Shown: in pieces, positions 55,389 to 64,000 of the stretch
Layout: each line of letters starts with the position of its first letter
Numbering within the stretch: the stretch's first letter is position 1
Source of the DNA: Leptodontidium sp. MPI-SDFR-AT-0119
Taxonomy: Eukaryota; Ascomycota; Leotiomycetes; Helotiales; Leptodontidiaceae
Assembly: GCA_020726505.1 (NCBI GenBank)
Contig: JAHLEZ010000003.1
Span: forward strand, 4,030,001-4,094,000
Direction: 5' to 3'
Length of the DNA: 64,000 nt
Position numbers and translations under genes: made by a program
The notes under the pieces: generated by a model
What the model was told of the DNA's origin: nothing
What the model saw: the letters and a program-made list of their open reading frames with translations, nothing else
The model's database searches: none

Positions 55389-57580
55389 ATGGCGTCTGTA
55401 AGGAGTCATTCGGGGTGTTGGACCTGTAGGATTCGGCTAGTTCTCCCAAGTTACTTTCTAGTTTCCCCGTCGATCCTTGCCGGCATTTTCAGGTGGAGAG
55501 GGCATCTCCATCTATATGTGAAGTCGATGCGGAGATATATGACTGACTATTTCCGATAGCAAGAAGAAGTGTGACGGTACTTACTCCTGCTAGCAAGCGT
55601 TACTAACGCTCTTCGCCGTGAAGCCGATCATTCGCCGTCCCTTTCGTCTTCCAGTTGCTATCTCTGACCAAATCTTCTTGCAGATTTAAGACCTACCTGT
55701 GGTCCATGTTCATTTCGAAATATTACCTGTCATGGCTACGGGGAACGGCCGCAATTTGTAGGTCAAAGTCAAAGTCAATTCTCAGTCTTGTGACTCTATC
55801 TTGTTTCTTCGCTTGACCAGATCATCATGCAATGGCAATAGCTCCACGATTCACTAACCTGCAAAAGATGTACGATCCGGAAGAACAGAAGATGGAACTT
55901 GAAAAAATACAGCGAGCGGTCAGTGACAGTTTGAAAGCTAGGAGGTCATTCCGGGTATCCAAGAGGACGGCAAGGGGGTTCAAATCACAGTCAATTGGGT
56001 CAGATGTGCCAAGAATCCAACTGGATCCGGCTCCTGGATTGGCAGAAGCATATCAAACCCAACTTTCTCTCGAAACCGACCCTCCGCGGCTAGTATCCAA
56101 AGCATATTCCCAAGACCCCACAAAGTTCCCCATCCACTACCCGAGGCCTTCAAGTTCTACGGCGTCCGCACGATTAACAGATCAACGAAGCCTAGTAAGC
56201 ACGAGCAACCAATCCTCTAGGACCGTCGATGAAGAGAAAGGAAATACCCGCAAACCATTCACGTATCTCCCATCACTTAATCCAGCAGCGAACGAGCAGG
56301 ACTTTTCCTTGATCATGAATTACCTAGACAACATATTTCCGTTACAGTTCTACTTCTACCAACCCTCAGCATTCGATCGAGGCAGAGGCTGGCTGCTCAC
56401 CTTAATACTTCGATCTAAGTCTGCATACTACACAACACTTGCTTTCAGCGTCTTGACACAAATCATCTTTCAACACAATGGAGAAACTAATGCGAAGCCT
56501 CAACTCTCGAAGCAACTAGACGAATACCACACCCTGGCGGTCACTGAGCTCCAGCGCCAGCTCGAATACTTACCCAAAGTCCCCGGTGGTGCTGAGCACT
56601 TGAGAATCGGTGTCGAGATTCTATCCTGCACCATTCAATTCCTCTCGATTGAAGTTTTCCGAGAGACTAAGTCCTTTAAAGGATGGAAAAATGACTGGGA
56701 GTTCCATCTCGATGCAGCTGAAACAATGCTCTCGGTGATCGGAAACGGACTCGCACAGTCCTCGGCTTTATCCAACTTACCGGTCGTGAGCGAAGACGAC
56801 CTCTCCCAGTTCCCAAGCAGTTCACTTAGTGATCTGGCTGGTCTAGATTTCTTCATGACAACTTACGTCTGGTCTGACATTTTGCGTTGTGCATGCTTCG
56901 GTTTGAAGCCTTCTTCTAGTCACTCATTCCAATACCTGAACTATCTGGAAGAAGGAAGGATTCGACTGGACCGAGTTATGGGATGTAGAAACTGGGGTAT
57001 GATTGCGATTCGAGAGATCACAGATTTAGAAGCCTGGAAGATCGATATGCAGAAACACGGTACTCTCGATATACCAGTGATGTACCGCAAAGGCACTGCT
57101 ATCGAAAGCCGTCTGACCAACGGCTTGAGCAGCCTCAAAGAGCACTCTAGCGCCCAGACATACATCGACCAAGATTGCGACCTAACAACAGAGATCTATG
57201 CAATATCTGCACAGATATACCTCGCAATTATTCTCTGGGGAAATTCTCCTCACACCCCAGCGGTTCGGGTCACTGTGGCTAGCTGCCTAGCGGCTATCAA
57301 AGCTCTTCCCCAGCACCTGATAATTCGCATTGCCTTTCCATTCTGCGTTGCTGGGTGTATGGCGTCCGATGAAGAGAAGAATGATTTCCGAACGGTTCTT
57401 TACAATGTTGAAAGCGGTGGCTTTCCTCTGGGTATGCTCTGGAATTGTCTGGATATCATGGAAGAATTCTGGATGATGCGGGACGGGGGAAAGCCTGATT
57501 CAAAACCTGTCACTGGGAATAGTGGCTGTCCTTGGACCATCGCAATGGAAAGGATGGGGACGAGAGCACTTCTCATATAG
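55389..57580 (+). CDS. Zn2Cys6 transcription factor with Fungal_trans_2 domain
   Basis: Four exons: 55389-55439, 55564-55576 (13 nt), 55684-55761, 55821-57580, giving 633 aa. The zinc cluster is assembled from the first three exons: CWTCRIRLKKCDD, then CGPC and a final C before HGYGERPQF (CX2CX6CX6CX2CX6C). The large last exon carries a C-terminal domain of the Fungal_trans_2 (DUF3468) type, starting near residue 210 with NYLDNIFPLQFYFYQPSAFDRGRGWLL. A basic linker (VSKRTARGF) lies between. The first donor (GTTCTC) is weak, but the 13-nt exon is required to supply the third Cys. A nuclear regulator; the target is unknown. Confidence 0.85.
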
Positions 57581-57829
57581 TTCAACTACGGGTCCATATT
57601 CAAGGGAGAAGGGGATGTTTTAGACCTCTGAATTCTCGAAGATCTGCCAGGATAACAAACAGTTTGCTGGAAGTAGCCCTCGCTGGAAATTCTCAAGCCG
57701 TGTCTCTCAGGGCTGCACTGTGCCGCTACCATCTTCAAATGACTTAAGGATTCCTGTTCCTAGCGATAACCTCGACACGACAGCCAGCACTCAGAAGATA
57801 CAGTTCTTTGTATGGCTTTCCTCCTTGCC

Positions 57830-58856
57830 CTAACCCTCGAATTGAGCCTTCCCAAAAGATCCTTGCAGCTCCACAAGTAGTTGCCCCTTTTCAACAATCT
57901 CCTCTTGGCGGTCAACAAGCTCCTTCACAGACCAATTCGCCCCCATATACCTACCATTCATGAACTTTGCCTGTTCCGAGGCAAGCCAGACCGCAACCCC
58001 ACCAGCCAGCGCAAAGGTATCCTTCGAGAACTTGACGAATACAGGCTTAGTAATCGCCGTAAGGACCGTCCCAGGATGAAGCGACACAGCTACGATATTC
58101 GGGTTCTCTGCGGCAACGTATCGCTGGATCTGGACCTGCACGAGCTTCGAGAGCGAGTAACTCGAAGTTCCAGGTAAGATCGTGATGGCAGCGGCGCTGG
58201 TGATGTTGATGATCGTGGCTGGTTTGCTGTCTCCGACGAGTTTGAGGAATTCTTGGGTCATGAGGAGTGTTCCTTTTACGTTGACCTCCTTTTGTATATC
58301 GTCAGTGCAGATCCAAGATAAGAGAAGGATAAAAATACGTACGAAGTCATACCAGAAGTCCGAAACATTGACTTCCTTGACAGGTAGTGCGGATTTCCCG
58401 GATCCAGCATTGTTGACCAGCACATCGGCTGTTCCAAACTTCGTTTTGATGTCTGCAAATAGATTCCGGACGGCGCTTTCGTCTCGAATATCTACAGACT
58501 GAGCCAGGATCAAAACTTCCGGATTGATCTTCTTGATATCTTGACTTGATGCTTCAAGTTCCTCAGCGTTCCTAGCAACGAGAACGATGGCTTTTGCACC
58601 AGCTTTAGCAAAAGACGCAGCGAATGCCTGAAAGTTCGAGGTCAGCTATGGCTTTGAATATGGCATGTCTTGAAAAGAGGGATCGAACCTTTCTCCCAAG
58701 CCCCTGACCTGCTCCGGTGATTATGACTACTTTTCCTTTCTGAGAGAAGGATTCTTGAGTTACGTCCAATTCGGGATATTCATCACGATAGGCTGTTTTC
58801 GTGAACTGGGAACTGGTGACAAAGAAGTCGTCTGGGAGTTGGGCGAGCTGATCCAT
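57830..58856 (-). CDS. Short-chain dehydrogenase/reductase
   Basis: Three exons: 58856-58689, 58627-58343, 58288-57830, giving 303 aa. A classical SDR using NAD(P)H through a Rossmann fold. The cofactor motif IITGAGQGLGRK is at about residue 45, completed across intron 1 by AFAASFAKAGAKAIVLVAR. DVLVNNAG follows, then the catalytic Ser in NITSAAA and the SYSLSK (YxxxK) motif. VAVSLHPGTVLT is the usual post-active-site segment. NPEVLILAQSVDIRD fits a typical Asp adenine-binding loop. There is no signal peptide, so it is probably cytosolic; the substrate is unknown. The gene lies tail-to-tail with the Zn2Cys6 regulator (250 bp apart). Confidence 0.92.
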
Positions 58857-60382
58857 TTTGGGGGTTGTGTTGTTGGCTGGAATGTGTCGGAGAGATCGAG
58901 TTATAGTGATGAAATTTGAGTGTAAGAATCTTCCGAGAAGGATATTGTGTGGGAAGGGGGTCATACTCTTGGGGGCTTGCCTTGGACTTATATACACGGA
59001 TGAACAGGTCCTGTGGCAAGTCTGACAAGCATTTTCACACTCAATTAAGTGCAGGTGAATACAGAGGCTTCGGTTCAAAGCGCACTCAATTTAGGAGTCC
59101 GGTGGCTCTTTGTGACATTACAGGGATCGCCTGTTGAGAACGTAGTCTTGACATCCACAAGACCAAAGGACTAGCTCTGGCGGCGGCCGTCAGATTAAGC
59201 GCAGTGCGGATAACCTGTCAGACCACACTAATCCTGCGCTCCGACTCGCTTCGAAACAACCTGCAAGCAATCACGCCCCAATTGACCACGAGAGAAAAAT
59301 TGGAAGTCCGGTACGACGAATTTACTTCCGTGAAAATTCGAGCCGACTCCCTGACTGAGGGAGACGCTGTGTCTGTGGGCCACCACAGGTGAGGAGACAG
59401 GATTACACAGCTAGCAAAGGAATACAAAAACTTTCGCCCCCCGTACCACTTGTCGCTTACAGTCCGCTTACAGGACGATGCAACCTTCACTTTCAGTCAG
59501 CCCTACTGTCAGTCGTTCCCGCTTACCAGCCTTTTGCCTTTTAGCTTCCAGCCAAGACTCGCGAAGCCCTTCCTCAGCTAAAATAAGTCAACAAAACAAA
59601 ACAACCCAAAAGGTTGCAAAACACAAGCGCCACCACCCTGCTTCGAGAGAGAAAACTCAAATAGTGAATCGCAAATTTTGAAGGAAGAGGGACTGCCAGC
59701 TTCATGCTCCTTGAAACCGCGCTCGGCCCCTGTAGGTTGTTCATTAGCTAGTTCAGATAGGGTTTGGCTGTGGAGAAGTCTATCCAATATACGCGCGGGC
59801 CCGGAGCTGTTAGCCGGCACCGAAGCTAGGCTAGCAATAGAGAGAGCTGGTTTTTGAATACATAGAATGATAAAGGATATATATCTAAAGTGGATTCTTA
59901 TATTAAACAAGTATTCACCTTCGGGTATCATCTTAACATTTATTGCCATCCTTTTTTTTATTTTAACAAAGCTTGGATCCAAGTAGTCTCTCGTAGTTGG
60001 CAAGTGCACCATTGGATTCGTAGGGCTTAAATATCTTCGAAGCAGGTTAATTGACAACCTGTTAGGCCAGTATAACGGTGGAAAATCAGTTTTTCTTTGT
60101 AATGCAAAAGTTGAGATTAATGGCGAATACAAAAAGCAAGGAGGCAAATCGATCAACTCAAAGCGCTTACAAGTCTCAGAAAGTATCGGAAATACGAGTT
60201 GTAATGAACCTATATCAAGCAGAACGGTTCTAACTATCGATCTTTGGAACAATGAGTGACTCCTGTGGGCCGCAACGCTTCTTTGGTACATCGGCTTAGA
60301 TTAGGTGACAGTGCCCACCCGAACATTTCCTTGCCCTACACGTGAAACCATATTTGCATCCAGGCTCATTTCCATTATAACT
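58857..60382. other. Intergenic with an unexplained minus-strand ORF
   Basis: The SDR promoter lies at the left. A 237-codon open frame on the minus strand (60291-59578) shows no recognised domain and an irregular composition (runs such as IHFRYISFIILCIQK). It may be chance or an orphan gene. No repeat, tRNA or second gene recognised. Confidence 0.3.
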
Positions 60383-60859
60383 TTAAGAACATGTCCCCTG
60401 GGCAGCATTCGAGTTGGGAACTGGTAACAAGTAAGTTCTCGATATTGTGTTGCGAGTCCGGACAAGTCACTTACCGGCACATGTGAGGGGTGACTTGCAA
60501 CTGTCGCCTTTGGTGACCAGGCAAATATCTGCTCTATTGTCAGTCAAGTTGGGTGAAACTGTAGAGTTTAACATACCACCCCGATTGCCTGAGCCTCGGC
60601 AACGCCCTCCTGTGGTGGAACTAGTGTCCGCTGTGGAAAATCAATATATGCATTGGCCAAGTTCATCATCAATCGCTCTTACTAAAGCACAGTCCGGAGA
60701 TACAGTCTGAAGACTGTCTACATTCGCCTAGGCAGTCATGTAAGTACCACTCTGTTGCAGGATGTTGATGTTAGACGTCTTACCACCGGCGCCTCGTTGA
60801 GCTTGGGCGAATGCGCTGAGCCCAAGGACGAGCATGGTTATGAAGCTGGAAGCGTGCAT
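60383..60859 (-). CDS. Small secreted cysteine-rich protein
   Basis: Five short exons: 60859-60784, 60727-60683, 60630-60577, 60528-60475, 60420-60383, giving 88 aa. The N-terminus is a clear signal peptide (MHASSFITMLVLGLSAFAQA) with a likely cleavage after AQA. The mature part has eight cysteines, in GECRQSSDCISGLCF, GGRCRG, DICLVTKGDSCKSPLTCAG and GTCS. The spacing recalls Dickkopf-N-type or other disulfide-rich modules. All four introns (48-56 nt) have GT-AG ends and lie in phase 1, so each internal exon is a symmetric module. An even Cys count fits a folded extracellular product. Small secreted Cys-rich proteins of fungi are often effectors or antimicrobials, but no specific role is shown. 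A T-run precedes the start codon. Confidence 0.8.
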
Positions 60860-61968
60860 TTTTTTTTTTTTTTTGAATGATATTGATTGATGTGTCTGTT
60901 ACTGAATGAATTATGTTGGAATTGATGATATGGAGTGTCGGTGGATGGAGCAGCACGTATATATAGGTAAATTGGAGGTGGAGCTCGGCCATATTTCACA
61001 ATGTGACCGTGTTACAAATCGTTCGAAGCCAAATAAATTGATAGTTTCAAGACACAGTAACCAGGGAGGGTTGACTGAGGTTGTGCCAGACTATTGAAGA
61101 AGAAGCCATAGCACAACTGACTACTTCCGGCTTCCGCGGACCCGGGGAAAGAGTGAGAATCTGCATGATTCATGAAAGTCTTGATTCCCGGGATGTTCAA
61201 AGACAAACCCTTGTGTGCAATATATTCCAAACGTCTTTCAATCTCTACGACGCCGCTCACGAACCGAAAACCCGATTTAAAGTTCAAGCTTTCACCAGTG
61301 ATTGTTTAACAATCGATCACGGCAGTCGGATCGTCCTATATCCGTGTAAAGTGGACTCAGTTCCAAATCCAAGTCGATAAACTTTACAACAAATTACATA
61401 AACACCCCATTTTTGAAGTTATTTCTTATTGAAGGACCTAAACATCTTGAGGTATGCCCGTTTCGTTAAATTACAAGATACTCTCAGGGCAAGAAATGGA
61501 CTTCTGAAGCTGAAGAAAAAATGAATTGTAGTAGTAAAACCTCAAAGACTTCGAATCGATTGGAGTAGGCATACAAAAAGTGTCAACTGGTTGCAGCAAG
61601 TCGATGCTTCACTTTTCCGAGTTGGCAGTATACACACACCGCAACTTAGGTTTAAATTAACAACGTGTCACATGTCGTGGTGCGCCTCCTGGTTAAATTG
61701 TCTAGCACATTTTTTGAGGCATTGCTGTTCGTTTGTGTCAAAGTCTATTCTATCAAACCACGCGTCCAATCAGAGGACGGTATTTCCTTACAATTGCGCG
61801 TTCGAGGACTGACGAAAAGTTACTTGCAGCTAAAATGTAGTTGATAGATATTGTGTTACAACATTAAGTGTAGAATAGTATTCCGCCTCGTGGGTTTTTG
61901 TTTCGGACATCCACCCAAAATCCCTTCTCGATGCATTTGGCTTCTCTTCCTAGCACTGGATGCTAGCT
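60860..61968. other. Intergenic
   Basis: About 1.1 kb upstream of the secreted-protein gene and downstream of the carboxypeptidase. It starts with a run of T on the plus strand (60859-60874). Only short unconvincing ORFs are visible. Confidence 0.4.
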
Positions 61969-63747
61969 CTACCCAGTTGTGTATGGTCCAGACTGCTCTA
62001 AACTAGAAATTCTCCCCAAAAGAAATTCTAACTGCTTGTAAGCAGCTCCAGGAGTGTACTGGGGGACAAAGTGTCCTGCGAGATTGACCTTTACGAAAGT
62101 CAATCCCCGCTCAGAATGTGTGGTACCTTGATTGGCTTGGTTTGGAACTTTGAAGTTGAATGTGGAGCTAGGAGGCGTACGAAAGCCTTGAAGGCCGCCC
62201 CAGGTCTGAAATTGATTAGCGAGGATTAACTTGTGAATGTTGCAGTTGGAAGGGATAAGTCAATGGGACAGAAACTGTAACAATCCAAGGAAAAAGACTT
62301 ACCATGTTTTGGATAGTGATCAGCGAGCCGTCGGCAAAGAGCAAGAAGTCAAGAAGACCATGTGCAATGATGACATTCTTTGTGCGATCAATCACGGACG
62401 GAAGGGGTCCAAGACCAGAAGGCAATGACTGATCTCCTGCTGCAAAAATATTAGGCTGGGCCTCGCAGACGAAGTAGTTGGTACGTGGGGCATGGATGGC
62501 TCTCTGGACGTCAGAACGGTTGAAGTAGTTGCTTGGGCCACTTCCAGAAGATGGGTAACCAAGCTCAGACCAGAGGTGTGGGCAATAGTCTGTAAGTTGG
62601 TAGACATTGAAGCACGGATTTTCTTGAAAAGCATTGCCAACTATTTCGCCCCAAAGACTGCATCCCGGGGCAGCTGAGCTTGGGGGAGCAGGAATTGGTC
62701 CCGACGGAGGAAAAGTGGATGTGTGTTGGGTGTGGTAGCTTGTGTAGCCGCAGGAATCTGCTCGTGCCTTGAAGCCGGCCGCTACGGTGTCGTCCAGGCC
62801 GAGGACACTGTTGTATCTAGAGAATATGTTAAAAAAAAAAAAAAAGGTCTTCTGGGAGGGAATATAGTAGCTATGATTTTGTATTTCCTTACTTTTCAAG
62901 GGCAGGCACAACCGGGACTAGGCCTATTAGCTTTTAAGTTGTGGTGGTTGGCCTTCTTTATCACATACCTTGTTGCAAAGTGTCTGGATAATTAATCACA
63001 GGATCGTTGATTTGCACACCCGAGACATTGAAATAAGTCTTATTGTCGTTGTCAAGCATTGCATTCGCGATCCAAGGTATGAATTGACCTGCGTCTAGAG
63101 TTTTGGATTAGTATTTTCCGTACATATTCCACGAAACGTCATCCCAAACCCGAAGGAAGTTGACTGGTCTTAGACTTGTAGAAGGAAATTTTCTGAAAGA
63201 ACTTACAGCTCTCGCCAGTGAAGTATATCTTGTAACCTTGGATGGAGAAGGTATCAACGAAATTCTTCCAGAACCCCATGAAGTGATTGGCGACATCAGT
63301 CTCGTTGTTGACCAGGATGTTTCCTTGGGAGAAACCGGTTCCAACTGGCTGATCGATGTAGATGGCATTCGTGAGTTTGTTCCAACTGTGAGCTGCTCAG
63401 AATGTTAGTACTGTTGATGATTCGAAAACTTCTCGGCAGTTTAGGAATGCCTCGGGGTGTGGCCGAGACTTACGATTGGCAATAGGCTCGTATGTTCCGC
63501 TTTGCCATATAAAGGGTCCTGCTAGAAGTTAGAGAATTGATGTTATGGTGGATCAAGAAACTCACCATTTGCTTGGAGTACAGCTGAAAGTGAACTGCAG
63601 CCAGGGCCCCCGCTGAGCCAGATGACAATTTCCTTTTTTGCTGCTGGATTTGTTGATGGAAAAAAACCAGAACCAGAGATTGTTTGCGTTTCCCACGGTG
63701 GGAGGACCAATCGGTAGGGTCCCGGCGTAAGATTCTCCAATATTGAA
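61969..63747 (-). CDS. Serine carboxypeptidase (S10), 5' end not resolved, apparent frameshift
   Basis: Exons read: 63747-63566, 63518-63474, 63392-63207, 63094-62969, 62917-62893 (25 nt), 62816-62303, 62205-61969. The enzyme removes C-terminal residues and is secreted or vacuolar. Family blocks are [14 protein letters not shown], then [33 protein letters not shown], and [16 protein letters not shown] with the nucleophile Ser, split by an intron. The Asp is in [11 protein letters not shown] and the His in [13 protein letters not shown]. Within the first exon the frame changes at a run of seven A (63660-63666, T on the coding strand). Six would keep LWFWF joined to FPSTNP. This is a true inactivation or a sequencing error. 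Exons for the N-terminus and signal peptide lie between 63747 and the window end or beyond; their splicing is unclear. Confidence 0.8.
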
Positions 63748-64000
63748 CTAGAACAGAATAATAAGGTCAGTCGCTATCCTAGTAGTCTTACAATGTGAGG
63801 TAGGGTTGGATGTTCCCCGACTCCCACTGGGTATGAAGATCCATCTTCGCAAAGTCACGAAAATACAGAGACTTTAGAAGCTCAAAGAATGGCAAGATGT
63901 CCTTGATACCCCGTAAACTCCAAGTGCCATGTTGAGTTTGCTCTGCAGTGGGGACGGGGAGGAAGTGTGCAATAGAGTAAACGTACGTCAACTTCTGGCA

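Noticed and set aside
59578..60291. 237-codon minus-strand ORF
   Set aside because: No recognised domain, odd hydrophobic composition, no splice or promoter support; kept only as a note in the intergenic entry.

Overview
This is nuclear DNA from a filamentous ascomycete (Pezizomycotina). The evidence is intron-rich genes with short GT-AG introns (about 48-130 nt) and a fungal-type intron-containing tRNA. Fungus-specific families are present: two Zn2Cys6 regulators, HET-domain proteins, fungal caspase-like proteins and FAB1. The repeats are AT-rich with C-to-T/G-to-A decay like repeat-induced point mutation (RIP). A leotiomycete is a reasonable guess from the HET, caspase-like and F-box complement, but nothing here proves the class.

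Layout. Positions 1-2160 are AT-rich and hold a decayed Tc1/mariner transposase. Positions 2583-5427 encode a Zn2Cys6 regulator. From about 5.4 to 22.6 kb lies an accessory island. It contains two copies of a dispersed repeat (one carrying a small inverted-repeat element), a disabled caspase-like gene with a retropepsin-like tail, two intact HET genes and a broken third one, a fragment of a peptide transporter, and a coiled-coil gene split by a TA-flanked element that itself carries a solo LTR. An F-box gene follows. Nearly all genes of the island from 6.7 to 19.3 kb are on the minus strand, and several relate to fungal non-self recognition or cell death.

From 22.6 kb onward the DNA is a conserved gene-rich block: a CAX-type cation/H+ exchanger, tRNA-Val, an acyl-CoA dehydrogenase, the 2510-aa PI3P 5-kinase FAB1, a TPP1/Est3-like telomere protein, a BolA protein, a malonyl-CoA-synthetase-like ligase, eIF4E, an Mpv17/Sym1 protein, a translin-family (TRAX) protein, GPI mannosyltransferase 1, an F-box protein, a second Zn2Cys6 regulator and a short-chain dehydrogenase. 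The right end holds a small five-exon gene for a secreted eight-cysteine protein and an S10 serine carboxypeptidase. The S10 gene runs toward the window edge and has an apparent +1 homopolymer frameshift.

Exon structures were built by hand from splice signals, reading frame and family motifs. Intact genes close exactly in frame across all proposed junctions. Family names come from recognised motifs; no database search was run.
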